Source: an uncultured Bulleidia sp. (GTDB lineage: Bacteria; Bacillota_I; Bacilli_A; Erysipelotrichales; Erysipelotrichaceae). From it: DNA of 64,000 nt. Below the pieces are notes generated by a model, which saw nothing but the letters and a program-made list of their open reading frames with translations, ran no database searches and was not told the origin of the DNA. The DNA is taken from contig CAMUDN010000009.1 of NCBI GenBank assembly GCA_947087645.1, forward strand, positions 1-64,000, given 5' to 3'. Positions 35,438-42,792 of this stretch are shown one piece after another. Each line of letters begins with the position of its first letter. The first letter of the stretch is position 1. The translations under genes were made by a program, and so were the position numbers.

Positions 35438-35894
35438 ATTTTAAATTACTTTTAAAATTCTTTGTTTGTTCTGCTTCAACCTGCGGTATTACATATCCCA
35501 TAACATCTTTTCCATCAATTTCACCATCTACATAGGAACTTTTAATCAGATTGGAAATAATATTTTTATAATATTCATAATTTGTATCTTTAGCACTAAC
35601 ACCACAGGCTTTTCGTATCTTTGAAAGAGTACAAGATATTATTACTTCTCCATTTTCATTCCTATTATCCTTTGTGTAATCAATTTGAGACAAAATTACA
35701 CCTAAAGCTTTAAATGCTTGTACGCTCATTCTTTGTGGCAACCTAGCAAATTCATTTGATACGGCATACGAGCCTAAGTTTTCATTTTATTCTCAATTTT
35801 CAGAATATCCACATGCTTCCATATCACGTTCAATTAAAGTATTTAAAATAGGCATATTTCTTTCCAAAGTACCACTAAAGTTATACCTATCATA
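35436..35894 (-). pseudogene. Broken plasmid-type replication initiator (Rep_3-like)
   Basis: The intact part from 35741 down encodes RMSVQAFKALGVILSQIDY, CTLSKIRKACGVS and YKNIISNLIKSSYVDGE, like the N-terminal winged-helix region of Rep_3/RepB-type initiators. The same frame continues upstream (NLGSYAVSNEFARLPQ), then meets TAA and TGA stops, with more open sequence behind them (PILNTLIERDMEACGYSEN). The C-terminal half is missing. It marks the island as containing plasmid-derived DNA. Confidence 0.55.
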
Positions 35895-36056
35895 TTATGT
35901 TATGTATGAAATTTTTTAAACACTCATACGACTATTATTTTCCTCATACCATAAAAGAAGTATTTAAGGAATACACAATGCGTGTGCAACCTAATTTTTC
36001 GTTATTGAATACAATATTTTGATTGATATATAATGGAAGTGTATAGGAGGGAATTT

Positions 36057-36143
36057 ATGGAATTTATTAAATACCCTTACGCTAAGAGGCAAACAAAATT
36101 AAATTACAATCCTTATCGTTACAAGAATGGAGAAATATATTAA
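36057..36143 (+). CDS. Short basic Tyr-rich peptide (28 aa)
   Basis: ATG with a strong SD (AGGAGG, 36045-36050) opens a 28-codon frame (MEFIKYPYAKRQTKLNYNPY…), ending at the start of a hairpin terminator. No family recognised. The SD and terminator make a small expressed gene plausible; it may also be the truncated start of a larger lost gene. Confidence 0.4.
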   Translation: MEFIKYPYAKRQTKLNYNPYRYKNGEIY

Positions 36144-36167
36144 ACACATATTTTTATATGTGTTTAA
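36140..36167 (+). terminator. Terminator after the 28-aa reading frame
   Basis: 12-bp perfect inverted repeat TTAAACACATAT / ATATGTGTTTAA with a TTTT loop, overlapping the stop codon. Confidence 0.7.
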
Positions 36168-36213
36168 TATCAATCAAAATCTTTTATAAATTACAAAGAA
36201 AGGATAAAATAAT

Positions 36214-36411
36214 ATGATAAAAAAGATTATAACGATAGTTCTTACTATGTCATTGATAACGATTTTTAGCAATATTACAAATATTTATGCATATGAAGAA
36301 AATAATAAAAAAATTTCAAATAGTGCATGTGGTGTGATGACACTGGATGTGAACCTAGACATTCACTACCATGTAACTCTGGATATTGGGAGTATAACGT
36401 CCACTAATTAG
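36214..36411 (+). CDS. Small secreted protein with signal peptide (65 aa)
   Basis: Has a clear Sec signal peptide (IIKK-like basic start, hydrophobic core to about residue 25, likely cut after …NIYAYA-like NIYA) and a mature part of about 38 residues with one Cys and alternating beta-like residues (VMTLDVNLDIHYHVTLDIGS). No family recognised. A small membrane protein gene follows 5 bp downstream. SD AAAGGAT precedes the ATG. A secreted bacteriocin-like peptide is possible but unproven. Confidence 0.55.
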   Translation: MIKKIITIVLTMSLITIFSNITNIYAYEENNKKISNSACGVMTLDVNLDIHYHVTLDIGSITSTN

Positions 36412-36416
36412 TCGAT

Positions 36417-36578
36417 ATGAGAAAGTGCTATTTAAAAAAAATTGCAGTTGCTTTTTTGACAATCATTTCTATTCTCTACATATTTAATATAATTTTATTT
36501 CCGTCGAATAGAATAATTCAGGTAACAATTGGTATGCTTATGCTATTTAGTATAATAATTATAATCAGAAAAAAATAA
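36417..36578 (+). CDS. Small two-segment membrane protein (53 aa)
   Basis: ATG 36417 opens 53 codons: basic start (MRKCYLKK), two hydrophobic segments split by FPSNR, and a basic end (RKK). No family recognised. It sits behind the secreted-peptide gene and before a terminator, repeating the peptide-plus-membrane-protein layout at 35072-35417. Confidence 0.45.
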   Translation: MRKCYLKKIAVAFLTIISILYIFNIILFPSNRIIQVTIGMLMLFSIIIIIRKK

Positions 36579-36607
36579 AGAGATAGGACGGCAATCCTAT
36601 CTCTTTT
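36579..36607 (+). terminator. Terminator after the small-gene pair
   Basis: 10-bp stem AGAGATAGGA / TCCTATCTCT with a 6-nt loop and T-tail. Confidence 0.85.
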
Positions 36608-36687
36608 CTCCATTAGGGAGGCTTAGATTATCAAAGCCAACAGTTTTAAAGTGGTGGAATACTGAAAAATAAAAAGAGAAGTAGTTT

Positions 36688-36954
36688 TTATTTATATACT
36701 TCTCTTCCATGACCTATTGTTAGAGCTAATATGACAAATTGATTATCATTAATCAGACATATCAACCTATAATATCCAATCCTATATCTCCATTGTTTAC
36801 TTCGATTGGCAGTTAAACTTTTTCTATGAATACGAGGATCATCACAATTCATAATATTTTTTGAAATCCAAGACTGAATCATCATCTGGGTATATCTATC
36901 GAGCTTTTTAAACTCTTTTTCAAAGCGTATAGATGTTTCAAGACGATAACTCAT
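36688..36954 (-). CDS. relE: RelE/ParE-family toxin
   Basis: About 88 aa, type II toxin of the RelE superfamily: FEKEFKKLDRYTQMMIQSWI at the start, WRYRIGYYRLICLINDN in the core and LALTIGHGREVY at the end (typical GHR-E-Y ending). The start is taken at ATG 36954, which overlaps the antitoxin stop (ATGA); two earlier in-frame Met codons lie inside the antitoxin gene. Probably a ribosome-dependent mRNA interferase, by family. Confidence 0.88.
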   Translation of the reverse strand: MSYRLETSIRFEKEFKKLDRYTQMMIQSWISKNIMNCDDPRIHRKSLTANRSKQWRYRIGYYRLICLINDNQFVILALTIGHGREVYK

Positions 36955-37172
36955 AGATCTAATTCTTTCCATAGTTCTTCAATCGGTCTAGATTTATAAC
37001 CACTATCAACATATTCCTTATATGCTTCATTACCAACTGTAATATCATACTCATCTTCAATTTTCTCAAATAAAGCACGTTTAAAAGCTTCACCTAAAGA
37101 AATAGAATGAAGTTTAGCATAACTTTCAGCTAAGGCTTTCTCTTCACCCGTTAATCTGATAGAAAAAGACAT
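36951..37172 (-). CDS. relB: RelB-like antitoxin
   Basis: A 73-aa protein with a ribbon-helix-helix start (MSFSIRLTGEEKALAESYA, HSISLGEAFKRALFEKIEDE) and an acidic, toxin-binding tail (EYVDSGYKSRPIEELWKEL). It lies upstream of, and overlaps, the toxin gene. It would repress the operon through the palindrome at 37190-37204. Confidence 0.88.
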   Translation of the reverse strand: MSFSIRLTGEEKALAESYAKLHSISLGEAFKRALFEKIEDEYDITVGNEAYKEYVDSGYKSRPIEELWKELDL

Positions 37173-37189
37173 AATAAATCTCCTTTCAA

Positions 37190-37204
37190 TAGTACGATGT
37201 ACTA
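37190..37204. promoter_or_regulatory. Palindromic operator of the relBE operon
   Basis: TAGTAC-GAT-GTACTA, a perfect 6-bp inverted repeat around a 3-bp centre, 18 bp upstream of the antitoxin start on the minus strand. Position and symmetry suit RHH-antitoxin autoregulation. Confidence 0.6.
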
Positions 37205-37523
37205 CATATATTATAATAATACATCAAATCAGAAGTTTGCAAACCTAATAAACTTTATTTCTGGGAGCGAAACGCCTCCACAGAGATAAAATAGAAATAT
37301 TTTTTAAGTGATAATTATTCATAGATAAAATAAAAGCGTTAAAAATAGTGAAAAAATAAAACAAGTTATGCTCTAGCAATAAATGTGAATTATATATAGA
37401 AAAAAATTCTATTAATACTAGAAATTAGCTATTCCGGTTTTTCCGGATGATAAAAAAGAAAAATGATTTATGGTATGTATATTCTTATGCACAAATTTTC
37501 TTTATTAGATTAAAATAAGATAG
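37205..37523. other. Non-coding right edge of the accessory island
   Basis: No gene seen. It contains a short hairpin near 37264-37280 (GGAGCG / CGCCTCC), the right copy of the 44-bp direct repeat (37351-37394), a CCGG-T5-CCGG inverted repeat near 37435, and a promoter for the next gene (TGCACA, 17 bp, TAAAAT 37511-37516). Confidence 0.5.
37351..37394. repeat. Right copy of the 44-bp imperfect direct repeat
   Basis: Same orientation as 34449-34492, differing at about four positions. It lies on the far side of the IS remnant, rep remnant, small-gene pairs and relBE module. Confidence 0.6.
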
Positions 37524-38639
37524 ATGAAAGATAATTATTTACTAGCTTTATCGTTGTTTTATCGTAATACAAAAAAATATTTTGATCACCATTTAGTGTC
37601 TTTAGGCTTAAGTTGGGGACAAGTTTTACCTTTGTTGATGGTTAATGAACATAATGGTATGTCAATGCAAGAACTGACACAGAAATCACTTGTTGATAAA
37701 GGAACAACGAGTAAAGTTGTACAAGGCTTGTTAGATAGTGGATATTTAAAAATTATGATTGATGAACAAGATCATCGGGTAAAACATCTTTATACAACCT
37801 CTAAAGCAACTGAAATTATTAGTATAATCTACCATTATCGTCAAGAATATAGCCAATTATTATCACGTAAAGTTGATTTTAATAATTTTTTATTACAATT
37901 AAACCAAGTTATGGATAATTCTGAAAATGAATCATTAGCTATAACAACCAATTATCAATCATTACGTATAGGTGAATATAAATATTTGGACTTAGCTAAT
38001 TATAAAGGACATATTAGTGCAACTGTTTATTTATCGGGATGTAATTTTAAGTGCCCTTTTTGTAATAAAAAAGATCTTGTTTTTATACCCCAAGATGCTA
38101 ATTATTTATCAGCATCGGATGTTTTGAATGATTTAAAAAAACGTAAAATATTTTTAGAAGCTGTTTGTTTTAGTGGTGGTGAACCTTGTTTACAAGAAGC
38201 ACTAGTACCTTTTATTGAAGAAGTTAAAAAATTAGGATATAAAGTTAAATTAGAAACAAACGGTACTTTCCCAGTTATGTTAAAAAAATTATTACAACAA
38301 CATTTAGTTGATTATGTGCAATTAGATATTAAAAATCATTGGTCCAAATTACCAGAAACAGTTGGTTTATGGGCTAAAGATGTACCTCTAAAAAGAATTA
38401 AAGAAAGTATAGCTTTATTAAAGCAAGCTGATGTTGAGTATGAATTACATACAACAGTTGTTAAAGATTTACATACAGCTGAAGATTTAAAATTAATGAA
38501 GCAAGAATTAGCAGCTGATAAACATTGGCAAATATATCCTTTTATTAAAAGCAAAAATATTTTAAATGCTAATTTAGAAGAATGGCAGAAAGAAGAATGG
38601 AGACAGATAAAAGATGTTACAGGTCAAAAAAAGAGATGA
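37524..38639 (+). CDS. MarR-type HTH fused to an NrdG-like radical SAM domain
   Basis: A 371-aa fusion. Residues 1-115 are MarR-like: LGLSWGQVLPLLMVNEHNG, MSMQELTQKSLVDKGTTSKV and the wing DEQDHRVKHLYTT. Residues 145-371 are a radical SAM domain of the NrdG2 (anaerobic RNR activase-like) type with the cluster motif CNFKCPFC (CxxxCxxC), FSGGEPCLQ and VKLETNGTFP. It could link redox or metal sensing to radical chemistry; no function is known for the fusion. No SD; TAAAAT stands 7 nt before the ATG. It overlaps the NrdD-like gene by 26 bp, indicating a joint function. Confidence 0.85.
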   Translation: MKDNYLLALSLFYRNTKKYFDHHLVSLGLSWGQVLPLLMVNEHNGMSMQELTQKSLVDKGTTSKVVQGLLDSGYLKIMIDEQDHRVKHLYTTSKATEIISIIYHYRQEYSQLLSRKVDFNNFLLQLNQVMDNSENESLAITTNYQSLRIGEYKYLDLANYKGHISATVYLSGCNFKCPFCNKKDLVFIPQDANYLSASDVLNDLKKRKIFLEAVCFSGGEPCLQEALVPFIEEVKKLGYKVKLETNGTFPVMLKKLLQQHLVDYVQLDIKNHWSKLPETVGLWAKDVPLKRIKESIALLKQADVEYELHTTVVKDLHTAEDLKLMKQELAADKHWQIYPFIKSKNILNANLEEWQKEEWRQIKDVTGQKKR

Positions 38640-40143
38640 TAGCTTAACAGAATTTAAAATTGATAAGATTAAGACAGCTATTCATAAAGCATTTAAAGGT
38701 TTAAAAAAACGTGTACATCCAGATGTTCTTGATTTAATTGCTTTAAGATCAGTTGCTGATTTTGATAGTAAAGTAGTTGCTGATATTATTAGTGTTGAAG
38801 ATATTCAGGATAGTGTTGAACATGTCTTGTCAGAATGTGGTTATTCTCAAGTTGCGAAAGCATATATTCTTTATCGCCGTGAACATCAGCGTTTACGTGA
38901 AATAGAAGAAGTTAATAATCATTATTTAAAGAATATTGAAAATTATTTAAAGGCTGATAATAAAACTTCAATTGGTGCATTAGTATTAAATAATTCAGCT
39001 ATGTTAACGAAATTATATTGGTTAGAAGATGTTTATGATCAAACGATAAGAGAAGCTATTAAAAGTGGTGAAATAGAGATTGATGGTTTAAATATGTTAG
39101 CACCATATACATGTTTTTGGGATTTACAATCACTTTTAAATAAAGGTATTATATCTGTTCATAATAAAGTTGGTTCTTTACCTGCTAAACATCTAAGTAC
39201 AGCTTGTTTACATATGGCTAATTTTATTAGTATTATGCAAAATGAATGGGTAAATTTTACGATTTTTGCCCATGTTGACACTTTATTAGCACCATATGTA
39301 CGCAAAGATAAATTGCGTTATAGTGAAATTAAACAAGCTATACAAACATTAATTTATGATATCAATATGCCATCTTTGGGAGGAGATAAAGAACCTTTAA
39401 GTCATTTTATTTTTGATCACAATATTCCTTTTAAATGGCATACAAAAAAAGCTTTAATTGCTAATGAAGAACAGACTTATACTTATGGTGATTTAACCAA
39501 AGAAGCACGTGAAATTCGTTTAGCTTTTTATGAAGTATTATTAGATGGTGATGGTAAAGGTCAACCTTTTGCTTATCCATGGTTGACGGTCAACCAAATC
39601 GAAAAGGAATTATTACCTTTATTAAGACAACAACAGACTATTTTTTGGCAAATCAAACCAAGTTATTTAGAAGAGCAAATGATTTATGCAAAAGCGATTA
39701 TTTCTTATCAAAGGGATAATTGGCATGAACTATATAATTTAGTGAAAAAAGCTTTATTGATGCAAAAAAAGGTTATAAATAACTTTTTTACGAGTGGTTT
39801 ATATCCTTATACAAAAGCATATGGTATGCCTCAAAAAGGTTATTCCATTATTCAATGGCAAGGAATAAGTGATAATGATATAGATCATTTTTTAAAAGAG
39901 ATACAAAAAGATATCATAAAAGAAGAAGAATTTATTTTTGCCTTTAAGAGTGATAAACAAGAAGATATTATGCAAGGATTGGCTTTGCAAAAGAAAAGTC
40001 AAGTTTTGGATGGGATAGGTAAATTACAGTCAATTAATATACCTAAGGAAATGATGGATCAAGATATTCAACATTATTTAAAGCGAATTAAGAGTGTTTA
40101 TCATCTTAATTGTCTTGGCTTTAATATAGATAAAGAGGTTTAA
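38614..40143 (+). CDS. NrdD-like protein with ATP-cone, lacking the radical core
   Basis: A 509-aa relative of class III ribonucleotide reductase. The N-terminus is an ATP-cone (VKKRDDSLTEFKIDKIKTAI, residues 4-23, to about 90). NrdD-like sections follow: HMANFISIMQNEWVNFTIFA, HVDTLLAPYVRKDKLRY, INMPSLGGDKEPLSHFIFDH and FYEVLLDGDGKGQPFAYPW. The stretch that should hold the catalytic Cys is replaced, and the C-terminus has no zinc CxxC pairs and no RVxGY glycyl-radical loop, ending LNCLGFNIDKEV. True NrdD is about 700 aa. It is intact as a reading frame, so it looks like a retained pseudoenzyme rather than a decaying gene. Confidence 0.75.
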   Translation: MLQVKKRDDSLTEFKIDKIKTAIHKAFKGLKKRVHPDVLDLIALRSVADFDSKVVADIISVEDIQDSVEHVLSECGYSQVAKAYILYRREHQRLREIEEVNNHYLKNIENYLKADNKTSIGALVLNNSAMLTKLYWLEDVYDQTIREAIKSGEIEIDGLNMLAPYTCFWDLQSLLNKGIISVHNKVGSLPAKHLSTACLHMANFISIMQNEWVNFTIFAHVDTLLAPYVRKDKLRYSEIKQAIQTLIYDINMPSLGGDKEPLSHFIFDHNIPFKWHTKKALIANEEQTYTYGDLTKEAREIRLAFYEVLLDGDGKGQPFAYPWLTVNQIEKELLPLLRQQQTIFWQIKPSYLEEQMIYAKAIISYQRDNWHELYNLVKKALLMQKKVINNFFTSGLYPYTKAYGMPQKGYSIIQWQGISDNDIDHFLKEIQKDIIKEEEFIFAFKSDKQEDIMQGLALQKKSQVLDGIGKLQSINIPKEMMDQDIQHYLKRIKSVYHLNCLGFNIDKEV

Positions 40144-42345
40144 ATGCAGATATATAAGGTTAAAGGTATGCATTGTAAAGCTTGTCAGATAGCTGTAGAA
40201 AAAGCAGTGCAGAATATGAAACAAGTACAATCATGTAAAGTATCATTGCTAACAAATGAAATTATGGTAGATGGTGAAGTAACATTTCAAGACTTACAAA
40301 AGGTCTTAGCGAAGATTGGTTATCAATTATTAAAAGTAAATAATACTAAGTTAGATCAAGAAGATAAAAAAGAACTTTACAAGTTTATTTCATCATTAGT
40401 ACTATTAATCATTTTAATGTATTTTAGTATGGGTTATATGATGTTTAATCTACCGGTACCACTGTTTTTGAAAAATAATTTTTTCTTGATTGGATTGATC
40501 CAAGCAATTATTTCATTATTGATTATGATAATCAATTTTGTTCTTTTTAAATCAGGTTTGCTTGCTTTATGTCATAAAACAGCTAATATGGATACATTGA
40601 TTGCTTTAGGTGCTGGTATTTCTTATATATGGTCTTTATTTGTATTAAGTAAAATTAGTTTTTTACCATTTTCAAAGCAAATGTTTTTAGCTCATCATCA
40701 ATACTATTTTGAGTCAGCAGCTATGATTTTAGTATTTGTTTCTTTAGGTAAATTATTAGAGACATATACAAAAGGTAAAACATTATCAGCTTTAAATTCA
40801 TTGTTAAAATTGATGCCTACAAAAGCTTGTTTAATATCAAAAGAAAAAGAAAAGATAGTAGATATTGAAGAAATTAAGTTAAATGATATTGTATTGGTTA
40901 AAGCGGGTGAAAAGATACCTATTGATGGTATTGTTATTGATGGTAAAGGAGTAGTTGATGAAAGCCTTTTAACTGGGGAAAGCTTACCTGTAGAAAGATT
41001 TATTGGGGGTGTGGTTAAAGCTGCAACCATACTACAAGATGGTTATTTAAAGATAAAGGCAACTAAAGTAGGTGAAGATACTGTTTTTGCTAAAATAATT
41101 CATTTAGTATCAGATATTTCTTTAACGAAAATGAAAATTGAAAAAACAGTTGATCGCATAGCTGCTATTTTTATACCATGTATAATTTTTTTAGCATTAT
41201 CTGTTTTGATCATTTGGCTTTGTCTTAATGTACAAGTTAATTTAGCCATTCAACATGCTATAGCTGTATTAGTTGTTGCTTGTCCATGTTCGTTGGGCTT
41301 AGCAACACCAGTAGCAATTATGGTTGGTAGTGGGGTTGGCTTTCGGCATGGTTTATTATTTAAAAAAGCACAGGATTTAGAAGAATTAGGCAAAATAGAT
41401 ATTTTTGTTTTTGATAAAACAGGAACATTAACAAAAGGTAAAATGGAAGTGGTTGACACTGATATTAATGATACTGAATTATGGCAAGTAGCGTATTCTT
41501 TAGAAAGCAAAAGCAGTCATCCCTTAGCTAAGGCGATTGTAAAGAAAGCAAAAGAATTAAAAATATCAAGCATAGAAATTAATAATTTTAAAAATATTGT
41601 CGGTAAAGGTTTACAAGCTAATATAGATGATAAGCAAGTATGGGCTGGATCTTTATCATATATAGAAGATAAAATACATTTATCATCTACTTTAATTGCA
41701 AAAATAAAAGAACAGTCTAAAAGAGGTAGAACAGGTATTTTATTTGCTAAAGATAAGCAATATTTAGGAACTATTTTTCTTGCTGATCAAGTTAAAGAGG
41801 AAAGTAAAGAAGTAGTTAAATTGTTAAAAGAAGCAGGGAAAGATGTTATTATGTTGACTGGTGATCAATTAGAAACAGCTAATTTTATTGCTCGGGAAAT
41901 AGGCATAAATAAAGTTTTTGCACAGGTATTACCAGCAGATAAAGAAAAGATTATTAGAAATTTGTCTCTGCATGCTAAAGTAGCAATGATAGGTGATGGT
42001 ATTAATGATGCTCCATCTTTAGCAAGAGCAAATATTGGTATAGCTATTGGTAGAGGTATGGATATAGCTATTGAAGCAGCTGATATTGTGATCCAAAGAA
42101 GTAATTTAAAAGATATTATAAAGGCAATTATGCTGAGCAAAGCAACTCTTAGAATAATTTATCAAAATTTATTTTGGGCATTGATTTATAATTTAACTTT
42201 AATTCCATTAGCCTCAGGTTTAATTCCACATGTTAATATTGAACCCATGTTGGCAGCGTTAGCTATGTCACTTAGCTCAATAACAGTTGTTTTGAATGCC
42301 TTGCGTTTAAATAATATTACTTTGGCAAAAAACAAGATTAAATAA
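40144..42345 (+). CDS. copA: Copper-type P1B ATPase
   Basis: A 733-aa heavy-metal P-type ATPase. One N-terminal HMA domain (GMHCKACQIAVEKAV, CxxC). Transmembrane metal site CPC in VVACPCSLGLATPVAIM. Phosphatase motif LLTGES, phosphorylation site DKTGTLT, HP dipeptide in SSHPLAKAIV and hinge GDGINDAPSLA. CPC plus the HMA domain indicates Cu(I) export from the cytosol, though silver would also fit. It follows the NrdD-like gene with no gap, so it shares its transcript. Confidence 0.93.
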   Translation: MQIYKVKGMHCKACQIAVEKAVQNMKQVQSCKVSLLTNEIMVDGEVTFQDLQKVLAKIGYQLLKVNNTKLDQEDKKELYKFISSLVLLIILMYFSMGYMMFNLPVPLFLKNNFFLIGLIQAIISLLIMIINFVLFKSGLLALCHKTANMDTLIALGAGISYIWSLFVLSKISFLPFSKQMFLAHHQYYFESAAMILVFVSLGKLLETYTKGKTLSALNSLLKLMPTKACLISKEKEKIVDIEEIKLNDIVLVKAGEKIPIDGIVIDGKGVVDESLLTGESLPVERFIGGVVKAATILQDGYLKIKATKVGEDTVFAKIIHLVSDISLTKMKIEKTVDRIAAIFIPCIIFLALSVLIIWLCLNVQVNLAIQHAIAVLVVACPCSLGLATPVAIMVGSGVGFRHGLLFKKAQDLEELGKIDIFVFDKTGTLTKGKMEVVDTDINDTELWQVAYSLESKSSHPLAKAIVKKAKELKISSIEINNFKNIVGKGLQANIDDKQVWAGSLSYIEDKIHLSSTLIAKIKEQSKRGRTGILFAKDKQYLGTIFLADQVKEESKEVVKLLKEAGKDVIMLTGDQLETANFIAREIGINKVFAQVLPADKEKIIRNLSLHAKVAMIGDGINDAPSLARANIGIAIGRGMDIAIEAADIVIQRSNLKDIIKAIMLSKATLRIIYQNLFWALIYNLTLIPLASGLIPHVNIEPMLAALAMSLSSITVVLNALRLNNITLAKNKIK

Positions 42346-42376
42346 ATAGATAGATATTTATCAAAAGGAGGAAAAG

Positions 42377-42622
42377 ATGTATAAAATTAAAGTAGAGATT
42401 GAAGGAATGGCTTGTGCTATGTGTGAAAATCATTTACAAGAAGCATTTCGTAACATTGGTATGAAACATGTAAAAGCTAATCGGAAGAAAAAAGAAGTTA
42501 CTTTTTTAAGCGAAAAAGAAGTAAATGATGAGTTAATTCAGCAAACAGTTAAAAATCTTGGATATGATTATAAAGGAATGACTAGCGAAATATATCATAA
42601 GAAGCGTTTTATCTTTTTCTAA
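42377..42622 (+). CDS. Small HMA-domain protein (copper chaperone-like)
   Basis: An 81-aa HMA fold protein with CxxC in IEGMACAMCENHLQEAF. It is longer than CopZ by a C-terminal basic/aromatic tail (YHKKRFIFF). It probably carries copper to or from the adjacent ATPase; a strong SD (AAAGGAGG) precedes it. It is the last gene of the operon. Confidence 0.8.
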   Translation: MYKIKVEIEGMACAMCENHLQEAFRNIGMKHVKANRKKKEVTFLSEKEVNDELIQQTVKNLGYDYKGMTSEIYHKKRFIFF

Positions 42623-42653
42623 ATATACCTTTGATATAGCATTAATTTATTGT

Positions 42654-42678
42654 AAGCACTTAGAAAGTGCTTTTTTTG
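42654..42678 (+). terminator. Terminator after the copper operon
   Basis: 8-bp stem AAGCACTT / AAGTGCTT with an AGA loop followed by a T7 run. Confidence 0.88.
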
Positions 42679-42727
42679 TGGGCATAAAGTTATTATACTA
42701 GTTATTTTTGCCGTCTAAGTTAGCAAA

Positions 42728-42741
42728 AGAAAGCGTTTTCT
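42728..42741. promoter_or_regulatory. cre-like site (CcpA operator) upstream of the PTS operon
   Basis: AGAAAGCGTTTTCT matches the cre consensus TGWAAGCGYTWNCW at all but the first positions and is near-palindromic. It lies about 50 bp before the regulator ATG, so carbon catabolite control of the operon is likely. Confidence 0.7.
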
Positions 42742-42792
42742 AAAGAAATATAAGTTATTATAATTACTTTGTTATAAGGAAAGGAGGAATGA

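Noticed and set aside
36608..36672. Short stretch LRLSKPTVLKWWNTEK resembling a transposase HTH.
   Set aside because: Fewer than 25 codons with no flanking support; could be chance, so it is not listed as a feature.
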